Part shown: positions 1 to 10,525 of the stretch, in pieces
Layout of the letters: every line of letters begins with the position of its first letter
How positions within the stretch are numbered: the first letter of the stretch is position 1
Origin: Eucalyptus grandis
Taxonomy: Eukaryota; Streptophyta; Magnoliopsida; Myrtales; Myrtaceae
Length of the DNA: 64,000 nucleotides
Direction: 5' to 3'
Assembly: GCF_016545825.1 (NCBI RefSeq)
Contig: NC_052614.1
Coordinates: forward strand, 62,603,034 to 62,667,033
Made by a program: the position numbers and the translations under genes
Notes under the pieces: model-generated
Told to the model about the DNA's origin: nothing
Seen by the model: only the letters and a program-made list of their open reading frames with translations
Databases searched by the model: none

Positions 1-188
1 CATGAGAAATTAAATCAAATGAATGCCTTTCTCAAAGAGTTTTTGACATTTTGGTGGTAAAGATAGGAAAAACTCTGTCAGTTTTGTCCTTGTCATGATT
101 CAATGGTCATCATATACTTCTTTTTTTTTTTTTTTTTAATAAACGAAATTTGCTTGTGTATAGCCCCCAATATCAAAATATATGAGCA

Positions 189-706
189 TGTTGGAAATTG
201 TGATCCATTTTCTCTAAAACTATATAAAAACTACTAACTTAATCATGAAGGTGAGAACGTTGGTAGCAGCATCCATGTTGAAGATTGTCTAGAATTATTG
301 AGAATGTAGGTTGCTAGCTGAATCTAGAAGATTCACATGGGAATGCAAGCAAGCATAAGCCAAGTTGAAGAAGAAATCCTAGAACAAGCTAAAGAAGTCT
401 ACGTGCATGGGAAACATGTGAAGAAGATAAAAGAAGTCCCAGAGAGGCTGAGGCGGTGAGGAAGAGAAACTTGTATGAAAGTCAATAATAGTGGCTGAAG
501 AAGAAACCTACATGGGCAGCAAGAGTACTTGGAGGAGAAGAAAATGAGTTGCCTTGCAGCTGTACTATGGCGGTGAAAGAGTAAAAAATGTCATGCTTGA
601 AGTCAGTTGTAATTGCTTATAAATAAGCTTATAGTTCATTCATTTGAGTGTGTGAGGTGAACCCTTCACCTTGTGTGTGGGATATATCCTCCACGTTGAG
701 GTCTTA
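189..706 (+). mobile_element. Truncated Copia-type LTR-like sequence
   Basis: It begins TGTTGGAAATTGTGATCC directly after atgagca, where the related AAP flanks (15318, 46340) read on uninterrupted. It resembles the solo LTR at 16348-16865: same first bases, the same TATAAATA-like box (about 617 here) and the same downstream motif agttcattcattt followed by gtgaggtgaaccc. Similarity fades near 706, after which unrelated sequence with short inverted motifs follows to about 945. The right end and a target duplication were not found, so it is a partial or rearranged LTR. Confidence 0.55.
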
Positions 707-1042
707 CGCTCTATTTGGGAACTGCTTTCCCAGGGTCTTTAGGGAGCCAAAGGCCTTTGGGCCAAATATTTAGTGTTTAGCAATCTTTTTTCACTTGCCT
801 TTGCCAAAGGCAAGTCTTCCCAAGGCTGAAAGCCCAAGGTAGGTTGGGGGTTGCCTTGGGCATTCTTGGCATCTGACTTTGAAGGTAATAAAACTTTTCT
901 TCTAAAATTGTTGTTAATTTTTCGTTTTCGGGTTTTACCCCAACAACTGTTCATCATCTTCATCCTTCCCTTCTCTCTACTGAGAACATGGCCAGCATCC
1001 ATGCGCAGTCACTGGCGAAGGGTAGGTGGTTCGGCGAAGGGC

Positions 1043-2395
1043 ACCCCAAAAAACTTGTTCAATATTTCCAGGGTAATGGAAACCCTGTCCATTACCAACT
1101 TGCTTAATAGGCAATAAACGACTATTACACAAAACACTCACTTTACTTCAAGAGACTCTGCCCAATACATTACATCCTCATTGCTTTATATAGACATTGG
1201 GAGTTGTTCGCCCACTATGAGAAAACATACCTGCAGGAAACTAACTCTGTCTTCCCTTGTTCTAAGTCTAGGTCCACTCATGGTATCAGAGCCATGGTAT
1301 TGTTTGTAACAAAGATCCGTTCCATGCGCTCAATAGGTGAATCCGAGTGCTGAGAATATCTCTTCACATCATGACTGATTCAGAAATTCTAGAAGCACCA
1401 AGTTACTCTCACTTTGCATCTCTATCTTCTTCAACCCCTTGATTATCGTGTGTCAAACGCTTCTAAGATTGACTATCTTTATGAAGTCTCTTTTAGTAAT
1501 GAAATCAAAATTTCTACAACCCAACTTCCCCTTATGAACCCCTATTTTGCTTTTGCTAAACCTACCTCATCATTTTCCCCATCCACTCCATCGAACAACC
1601 CATCCGTAAAACTCCAAAGGAGGTAAAGGAGTACGTCCATCCTCCAAGTTTGATCAACATCGCATTCCTACCACCGAAAAGGAGTATTTTGTTACTCTTC
1701 AAATCCCTCCGAGCTTCCCAGGCAATGGACTCACAAAGTGATATTCTCATGTCCACTATGGAGCCGTTCATCTTGCTCTTACCTTTCATGGTCGCAAGGG
1801 CTTGCTAGTTGTGGCAAGAATACCGTTATTGGATACTTGCTTCCTAGAATACCAGCATACTTGCATCGGTACTAGTTGCTCTCCTTTCTAAAGATCCAAG
1901 TCCAGCTCACTGGAGCTCCTCAATCTGTTGACTCTGTTGCAGCAATACTGCACTACCAGATGGTTTATTGAGTGCAGAACCGTACACTTGACCTGAATTT
2001 CCACAATGGAAATGAAGATGCTTTATTCATCTCTATGCAGAATGACCAAGCACCTTGCATCAATGTTCCCAGAGCAAATTCCAAAAGAAAAGATGGCCAA
2101 GCTTCTCCCGAAGACATGGATCACCAACTATGAAAAGCTACATCAAAATAACAAGCCTTTCCAGTCTTCGAACTCCGAATTTGTCAGAAAGAAAGATGGC
2201 ACTGTTTCCATCAAATTTGGTAAGAAAAAAGGAAGAAAGTCATTATATCTTTCAGACCCTTTTCATGATTGAACCATGTGTCCCTGAGTCAATTTCCAAG
2301 CCAGACCCCAAAAAGCTTGTTCAATATTTCCAGAGTAATGGAAACCCCATCCATTACCAACTTGCTTAATAGGTAATAAACGAACATTACCAACT
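1043..2395 (+). mobile_element. Degraded endogenous caulimovirid-like fragment (movement-protein region)
   Basis: Read in three shifting frames between about 1650 and 2300, the sequence carries the conserved core of a plant-virus 30K-type movement protein as found in endogenous Caulimoviridae, broken by several stops and frameshifts. The C-terminal part of the domain is open at 2006-2272. A tRNA-Met primer-site-like motif lies upstream at 1281. An 85-bp direct repeat (about 1043-1128 and 2303-2390) bounds the piece and in both places carries the same short ORF tail, ending in a stop. No coat protein or polymerase is present in this piece. It is non-functional. Assignment rests on family resemblance recognised by eye; a retrotransposon carrying a movement-like domain is the alternative. 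Confidence 0.55.
1281..1293 (+). promoter_or_regulatory. tRNA-Met primer-binding-site-like motif
   Basis: TGGTATCAGAGCC is complementary to the 3' end of plant initiator tRNA-Met, the primer used by caulimovirids and many LTR retrotransposons. It follows ...actca and precedes the short ORF beginning near 1370. In the second copy of the block (9419) the motif reads TGGTATGTGAGCC. Confidence 0.65.
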
Positions 2396-4958
2396 AAGAC
2401 TTTTGTCAAATCATAAAACAATTTAAGATTTAGGATTTTATAATGTCTTCAGTCGTGTGTGCCGATGCTTTGCTATCAAGATATCACATTGGATAAAAAA
2501 TCTCTCCTACCAACAAAGCTGATATGGAGTTTGAGAGATCAATGGTGGTGGCGTGGTTCAATCGTTGTCGACATAGTAGCGCAATGTGTCTTGCCCCGTT
2601 ATAGATTTGATAAATAAGACAAGGCCTAAATCTAAGAATGACTCCCATGGTGAATGGGGAAACACGGGTTCAAACTACCATGAGACTGACTAGAGGAGGT
2701 GGTGGAACAATCAAGTATAGAGGGCTTATAATGATTACACACTGGGCTGATAATAGGAGGATTGAAAATCCGATTGATCACGCAAGAACCATCTACCTTG
2801 TTTAGTATGGAAAAATGTCCATTTAATGTTTGCTTTTCTTGAAAATCATTCAATAGTGGTTAAAAAAAACTAATCTCAATCATTTTTAATATTCAGTGCA
2901 ATTAAAATTATGACCTTTATTGTTAATTTCTTATATTGCATGAGAAATGAAAATTAACCAGGCGTGATGCATGAAAACTAGTTTAGTCTAATGTCTAGTT
3001 CAAGCATTATTAGCACTCTAAAAAAATGCAAAACCATCTTTTTGTCGTGGTATTAGGTACGAAAGCAATCGATCCATCAGAGGCATCAGATAATACAAAC
3101 TCCATTCATAGCCCACTCGTTTAAAATATTTAGATGGAAAAAGCTTATGTGGCGATGCAGGTAGGGAGGAATTTGTTAGATAATTGCATATTGCGCACTC
3201 ATCGGACTTATCTTACTCCTTGTAAAAATTATATTCATGATGGTGGATATAAAGAGAACTAATTAGAGAGCGGATGGATTTGGCTCTAGCCTTTTGAAAA
3301 AATAATAGATTAATTGTCTCATGTCGGGATGGGCGGCCAAAAACGATTTTTCCCAGGTCCGGTCATGGCTTAAGTGATCGTCCATAATGAAAAATTGTGA
3401 AATTAATATGAAACATCAGATTTTCAATGAAATTTGAAGATCACTCGTTAACATATCACATGACGATGCGCATTGTAAAAAGGAAAATGTCCTTTTACGA
3501 TATTAAGAAAACGAGGAGAATTCGGGAAACGACCGTGCGATTTCACCGTACCTGGCTACCCTCTCTCGCCTGTCTGCACCACCACCACCACCACCACCAC
3601 CTAATCCTGTTAGTGGCGTGGGTCAAACCGAGGTCTCCACCCCCTGCCGCCATGGGCAGTGGGGCTGCTCCTTGCTAAAATAGTAAACAACAGAGACTAA
3701 ATATTTGTCAACTTGGGACTAATCGCACAACCATAAGGGCCAGATGGATCCAACATGACTACTTCATATTTGGAATCAACATCATAAATGGCGTGACAAG
3801 CGCACGAATAGCTAAGGTGCTTCCTGACTAAGAAAATTTATCTAGATATGGTTTACCTCAAAGAACTCGTCGCTAAATTTGTACCATTTTTATCATATTA
3901 CTTAATAAATGTTCCAAGACATTTTGTCATCAATTGATGCGAGAATATTCTTAATTTGCAGTTACTTGCATATTCATTTGATAGAAGATGAAAACCCCCA
4001 TTAGTTGGATAAAAGTTGAGAACTTATAAAATCCTAATTAGTTGCCGCCCATTCGTCTATAATTCTTTGCAATTTTTTTCATAAAAAAAGTCTAGCATTC
4101 TTCTTGTGTTCATTAACCCCGCCCCACCCCGCGGCCCCGGGTGCTTAACCCGTTAGCAGAAATTCATCGATTTTTATACTTGGTAATCCTAAAATGACGT
4201 CTCGAAATTAAATTCCTAGATAAGCATCCACATCTTCCCCGTAAAAAAATTGGGTTCTTAAATTGATAAAATATCAGTCAAATGACTACATCCAATTTTA
4301 TGACATGCTTGTAAGTTTTTTTTCCCCAAAAAAACTATTTCTTCTAAATTCCTCAGTTGGATTTTCCGGAATGATATAAGAATCTCTTGAGAGAATAAGT
4401 TAAAGATATTGGTACATTTTTAATCCAAAAACAATTGGTCATTACGGGAAATTTTGTTGACAGTCATGTGCATCTACGACCATGAACGTAGTTGTCGGTA
4501 TACAGTGATGACTGATGAATGATCAAGACTGGTGTAAATTCAAGCAGGTGTCGAGTACAGAATGTGAGGACGATGAAGATGCTAATTGATGGTTGAATTG
4601 AGTGAAAGGTTAAAGTTATAAGCGTTCAAGAGCAAGATGACGTGCGATTATTGAGACCGGAATTATTGAGATCAGTCGAGTCCATTGCACAACTAAAGAG
4701 TTACAACTGCTTACATATGAAATTACTGTGCAATCATGGAATTTGTCATGGAGCATAAGATTGTGCAAATGCGTTTGTGACCCTTGATTTGAATATTGAC
4801 CTCTTAGAGTAGTTATGTCTTGTAATAGGTTATATAAGCCGTGTTGAATTATTGTAAAGGGATACATGATCATCAACACAAATTATGTATGTTTCGATTT
4901 ATCAGTTCAACTCTTCAATTCATGCATTTACTTTCTTCTAGAGTAGTTAGTTCTAGTT

Positions 4959-5058
4959 NNNNNNNNNNNNNNNNNNNNNNNNNNNNNNNNNNNNNNNNNN
5001 NNNNNNNNNNNNNNNNNNNNNNNNNNNNNNNNNNNNNNNNNNNNNNNNNNNNNNNNNN
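4959..5058. other. Assembly gap of 100 N
   Basis: Exactly 100 N, the conventional placeholder for a gap of unknown size. The left contig ends inside the duplicated block. The right contig begins inside a different copy of the same repeat unit, so the true distance and order across the gap are unknown. Confidence 0.99.
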
Positions 5059-8000
5059 CCATTACCAACTAAGACTTTTGTCAAATCGTAAAACAGTTTA
5101 AGATATAGGATTTTATAATGTCATTGGTCGTGTGTGCCGATGCTTTTGCTATCAAGATATCACATTGGATAAAAATCTCTCCTACCAACAAAGCCGAAAT
5201 GGAGTTTGAGAGATCAATGGTGGTGAAGGTGTGGTTCAATCGTTATCGATATAGTAGCGCAATGTGTCTTGCCCGTTATAGATTTGATAAATAAGACAAG
5301 GCCTAAATATAAGAATGACTCCCTCGGTGAATGGGGAAACGCAGGGGTTCAAACTACCATGAAACTGACTAGAGGAGGTGGTGGAACAATCAGTATAGGA
5401 CTGACTAAAGGAGGTGGTGGAACAATCAGTATAGGGGGCTGATAATGATTACTCACTGAACTGATCATAGGAGGATTGAAAATCCGATTAATCACGCACG
5501 AACCATCTCCCTTGTTTAGTATGGAAAAATGTCCACTTATGTTTACTTTTTCTTGAAAATCATTCAAGTAGTGGTAAAAAACTAATCTCAATCATTTTTA
5601 ATATTCAGTGCAATTAAAATGATGACCTTTATTGTTAATTTCTTCTATTGCATGAGAAATGAAAATTAACTATGCGTGATGTGAAAACTAGTTTGGTCTA
5701 ATGTCTAGTTCAAGCATTAAAGATTAAAAAAAAATACAAAACCATCTTTTTTGTATTTTTTTTTATTATTATTCTTGGAAATGTCGTGGTATTAGGTGCG
5801 AAAGCAATCGATCCATCAGAGGCATCAGATAATACAAATTCCATGCATAGTCCACTCGTTTAAAAGATTTAGATGGAAAAAGCTTATGTGGCGATGCACG
5901 TAGGGAGAATTTGTTAGATAATTGCATATTGCGCAATCATCGGACTTATCTTACTCCCTTATAAACATTATATTCATGATGGTGGATATAAAAGAGAACT
6001 AATTAGAGCGGATGGATTTGGCTCTAATTTTTGAAAAAAATAATAGGTTAATTGTCTCATGTTGGGTTGGGCGGCCAAAAACGATTGTTTTCCCAGGTCC
6101 GGTCATGGCTTAAGTGATCGTCCATGATGAAAAATTGTGATATTAATGTAAAACATCGATTTTCAATGAAATTTCAAGATCACTCGTTAACATGGCTTGT
6201 GACGGTGTGCCTTATAACAAAAACAAATTGTCCTTTCACGATATTTATGAAAACGAACGGAGAATTCCTTGAAATGACCGCATGATTTCACCGTACCTGG
6301 CTACCCTTCGCCGTGGCGAAGCTTCTTTGTAACGCAACTTTAGTGGACGAATGATTTGTGTTAAGTTCAAAGTCCCTGTCTGGACCACCACGGTCAAACC
6401 AAGGTCTCCACCAACTGCCGCCGTGTCAAACCTCTCGATACCTGGTTCAACTTTAGCCGATACAAGCAAAAAGTCAAACTCTTGACTTTGATCTCGCCTG
6501 TCGGCACCACCACGGTCAAACCAAGGTCTCCATCAACTGCCGCCGTGGCAAACCTCTCGATACCTGGTTCAACTTTAGCCGATACAAGCAAAAAGTTAAA
6601 CCTCTTGACTTTGAACTTAACACAAGTCACTCGTCCACTAAAGTCGCGTTGCAAAGAAGCTTCGCCCTTATTCCTCATAAGTGCACTCCAAATGCCGGGC
6701 CCTTCCTCATGAAAGAGAGAAATTAAGTATAGGGCGAAAGAAGGTATGACATCCCCTGATGCGGTGAACGCAAGGCCGAACGATGAAGCTCCCCTACCGG
6801 GTTTCGATTTCACCCCACAAGCAAAAACGAAATATGACCACATTACTAGACAATACATTCATTTGATAATGTAATTAATGAGTCATCACATGAAATATTA
6901 GTTCCATTTATTTGATTTTTAAATATATTATTGCCAAGATAATTGAGAAATTAACTTTTTTTGCTCTCTTGTCAAAACTAATACAAAATAAATTAAATGA
7001 CCTCTGCCATCTCCCATGATGGGTCACCCCAAAATGTAACTCCTGGCCAGCAAGATTAGATTGATATCAAATTTTCTAACCTATTTTTGACTTTCACCGC
7101 CGGAAAAGCAAGGTTCGAGATCCTGTGCCTTCCTAACCCACAATGTAGACTGGATTGAAGTTTCCCATTCTCATGACCTTCCGATGATCATATTGATAGA
7201 TTCGCTAGAAAAGATAGAAAATGCAAATAAGTATCGATCTTTTCAATAAGTTCCAATGATATTCCTTGGAGATTCTGCTGACAACTAGCGCCTGAAAGTC
7301 TCCGGCGATGGCGGCCTCCTGCCCCGACTCCTGCCTTTAGCTTGCCTCCTCAAAAACGTGCCAACGAAATGAGTTTGTGTTACTCACTTAATCACAAATG
7401 AATCTTAGATTTTGCTAATCGAAAAGAAGAATCTTATTCACTAATTATGAGCATGAACCGAATAAAATAAATAAAAGAACGCGCATTCCCGGCACGCACG
7501 GAAGAATCTTCGCGGACTTGGCATCTCCCCCACAAAGCTTGTTTATTATTGGTTAAAAAGCTCCGAGAAAGGTTGTATCTAAGGCAGGGCCGATTTCGTG
7601 CCGCCCAGACGTCTAAGAAAAAAAAAGTACTTTCTTTGCTTTTTCCTCCCCACTTTTTCTCATCGTCCACCTCCTCTCCTCTCCCTAGTCCTTACACGGA
7701 AACTCACCACCATGGAAAGCCACCTTCTTCCTTTTCTTCCCTGCCCAGGCAACTAAGCGGGCGACATATATGAATTAACACTGAGCAGCTTTATTGTAGA
7801 CACAAGTGGGAACGTGGCCCTCAATTAGCAAGAATTTTGAAAAGCCATTTCCTTTTATTTTTCCAATGCCCTAGTCTGTTTCTTCAACCTTAAGATAGCC
7901 TCAAATTAGAAAGAAGTTCGAGCCTTGTTATGTTGGTTTGGATTTTTGCTAAAGGCAAATGAGATTTATGCATGACCAGAAACTGCATAACGACTGTGGG

Positions 8001-8137
8001 ATAATCACCAATTCCATACTGTAAGTTAATGAATTAATGGTAAAATTGGGGCGGGATGGACCCAGAAAAAACACGTTTGCTTTCAAGATCTAACTATACT
8101 GAGTTCGTGCTCCATCGAATTTGCACACTATCGAGAT
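5059..8137. repeat. AAP-flank repeat unit, diverged copy
   Basis: The start matches 2385-3540, 10515-11690 and 43345-44540. The later part (6380-8137) matches 44560-46140, the DNA downstream of the intact AAP gene. It ends by running into the second copy of the large block. A 122-bp tandem step is visible (cacggtcaaacc at 6389 and 6511), and the same doubling is present at 44560-44800. Compared with the AAP2 locus it lacks the permease gene itself. No coding sequence was recognised. Confidence 0.8.
6315..6668. repeat. Imperfect inverted repeat with about 230-bp loop
   Basis: 6315-6374 (ggcgaagcttctttg onward) is the near-perfect reverse complement of about 6607-6668. The arms are about 60 bp with a handful of mismatches. 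The left arm is absent from the matching position of the copy at 44560, which indicates a local inverted duplication specific to this copy. Confidence 0.7.
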
Positions 8138-8322
8138 CATGAGAAATTAAATCAAATGAATGCCTTCTCAAAGAGGTTTTTGACATTTTGGTGGTAAAGA
8201 TAGGGAAAAAACTCTGTCAGTTTTGTCCTTGTCATGATTCAATGGTCATATATACTTTTTTTTTTTTTTTTAATAAACGAAATTTGCTTGTTGTATAGCC
8301 CCAATATCAAAATATATGAGCA

Positions 8323-8843
8323 TGTTGGAAATTGTGATCCATTTTCTAAAACTATATAAAAACTACTAACTTAATCATGAAGGTGAGAACGTTGGTAGCA
8401 GCATCCATGTTGAAGATTGTCTAGAATTATTGAGAATGTAGGTTGCTAGCTGAATCTAGAAGATTCACATGGGAATGCAAGCAAGCATAAGCCAAGTTGA
8501 AGAAGAAATCCTAGAACAAGCTAAAGAAGTCTACGTGCATGGGAAACATGTGAAGAAGATAAAAAGAAGTCCCGTGAGAGGCTGAGGCGGTGAGGAAGAG
8601 AAACTTGTATGAAAGTCAATAATAGTGGCTGAAGAAGAAACCTACATGGGCAGCAAGAGTACTTGGAGGAGAAGAAAATGAGTTGCCTTGCAGCTGTACT
8701 ATGGCGGTGAAAGAGTAAAAAATGTCATGCTTGAAGTCAGTTGTAATTGCTTATAAATAAGCTTATAGTTCATTCATTTGAGTGTGTGAGGTGAACCCTT
8801 CACCTTGTGTGTGGGATATATCCTCCACGTTGAGGTCTTACGC
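8323..8843 (+). mobile_element. Truncated Copia-type LTR-like sequence, second copy
   Basis: Same piece as 189-706, within copy 2 of the large block. It starts TGTTGGAAATTGTGATCC after atgagca and carries the TATAAATA-like box near 8753. The fusion to the following unrelated sequence occurs at the same point in both copies, so the truncation predates the duplication, or both are one locus assembled twice. Confidence 0.5.
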
Positions 8844-9185
8844 CATTTGGGAACTGCTTTCCCCAAGGGTCTTTAGGGGAGCCAAAGGCCTTTGGGCCAA
8901 ATATTTAGTGTTTAGCAATCTTTTTTCACTTGCCTTTGCCAAAGGCAAGTCTTCCCAAGGCTGAAAGCCCAAGGTAGGTTGGGGGGTTGCCTTGGGCATT
9001 CTTGGCATGCTGACTTTTTGAAGGTAATAAAACTTTTTCTTCTAAAATTGTTGTTAATTTTTCGTTTTTCGGGTTTTACCCCAACAACCTGCTCATCATC
9101 TTCATCCTTCCCTTCTCTCTATGAGAACATGGCCAGCATCCATGCGCAGTCACTCGGCGAAGGGTAGGTGGTTCAATGAAGGGCA

Positions 9186-10525
9186 CCCCAAAAACTTGTT
9201 CAATATTTCAGGGTAATGGAAAACCCTGTCCATTACCAACTTGCTTAATAGGCAATAAACGACTATTACACAAAAACACTCACTTTACTTCAAGAGACTC
9301 GCCCAATACATTACATCCTCATTGCTTTATAGACATTGGGAGTTGTTCGCCCACTATGAGAAAACATACCGCAGGAAACTAACTCTGTCTTCCCTTGTTC
9401 TAAGTCTAGGTCCACTCATGGTATGTGAGCCATGGTATTGTTTGTAACAAAGATCCGTTCCATGCGCTCGATAGGTGAATCCAGTGCTGAGAATATCTCT
9501 TCACATCATGACGATTCAGAAATTCTAGAAGCACCAGCTTACTCACCGCATCTCTATCTTCTTCAACCCTTCAGATTATCGTGTGTCAAACGCTTCTAAG
9601 ATTGACTATCTTTATGAAGTCTCTTTTAGTAATGAAATCAAAATTTCTACAACCCAACTTCCCTTATGAACCCCTATTTTGCTTTTGCTAAACCTACCTC
9701 ATCATTTTCCCCATCCACCCATCGAACAACCCATCCGTAAAACTCCAAAGGAGGTAAAGGAGTACGTCCAGTCCTCAAGTTTGATCAACATCGCATTCCT
9801 ACCACCGAAAAGGAGTATTTTGTTACTCTTCAAATCCCCTCCGTGAGCTTCCCGTGCAATGGACTCAACAAAGTGATATTCTCATGTCCACTATGGAGCC
9901 GTTCATCTTGCTCTTACCTTTCATGGTCGCAAGGGCTTGCTAGTTGTGGCAAGAATACCGTTATTGGATACTTGCTTCCTAGAATACCAGCATACTTGCA
10001 TCGGTACTAGTTGCTCTCCTTTCTAAAGATCCAAGTCCAGCCACCGGAGCCTCAATCTGACTCATGTTGCAGCAATACTGCACTACCAGCATGGTTTATT
10101 GAGTGCGTAACCGTACACTTGACCTGAATTTCCACAATGGAAATGAAGATACTTTATTCATCTCTATGCAGAATGACCAAGCACCTTGCATCAATGTTCC
10201 CAGGCAAATTCCAAAAGAAAAGATGGCCAAGCTTCTCCCGAAGACATGGATCACCAACTATGAAAAGCTACATCAAAATAACAAGCCTTTCCAGTCTTCG
10301 AACTCCGAATTTGTCAGAAAGAAAGATGGCACTGTTTCCATCAAATTTGGTAAGAAAAAAAGGAAGAAAGTCATTATATCTTTCAGACCACTTTTCATGA
10401 TTGAACCATGTGTCCCTGAGTCAATTTCCAAGCCAGACCCCAAAAAGCTTGTTCAATATTTCCAGAGTAATGGAAACCCCATCCATTACCAACTTGCTTA
10501 ATAGGTAATAAACGAACATTACCAA
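9186..10525 (+). mobile_element. Degraded endogenous caulimovirid-like fragment, second copy
   Basis: Counterpart of 1043-2395. The movement-protein-like C-terminal region is open longer here (10103-10501), ending at the same short tail and stop. Terminal direct repeats lie at about 9186-9265 and 10437-10515. Relative to copy 1 there are several 1-3 base differences that shift frames, so neither copy encodes a working protein. Confidence 0.55.

Larger units (their letters stand above)
1..4958. repeat. Large duplicated block, copy 1 (before gap)
   Basis: This block aligns end to end with 8138-13093, with scattered 1-5 base differences and no large rearrangement. It stops exactly at the N run, and the match may continue left of the window. 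In order it holds the tail of an AAP-flank repeat unit (1-188), an LTR-like piece, a caulimovirid-like piece and the start of another AAP-flank unit (from about 2385). No intact gene was seen. It could be a true tandem duplication, an uncollapsed second haplotype, or an assembly overlap left unmerged; the position against a gap favours the last two. Confidence 0.9.

Noticed and set aside
739..1117. ORFs on both strands at 739-1117 and 8782-9382
   Set aside because: The frames differ between the two near-identical blocks because of small indels, so there is no conserved coding content.
4841..5101. ORF spanning the gap
   Set aside because: It is read through 100 N and has no meaning.
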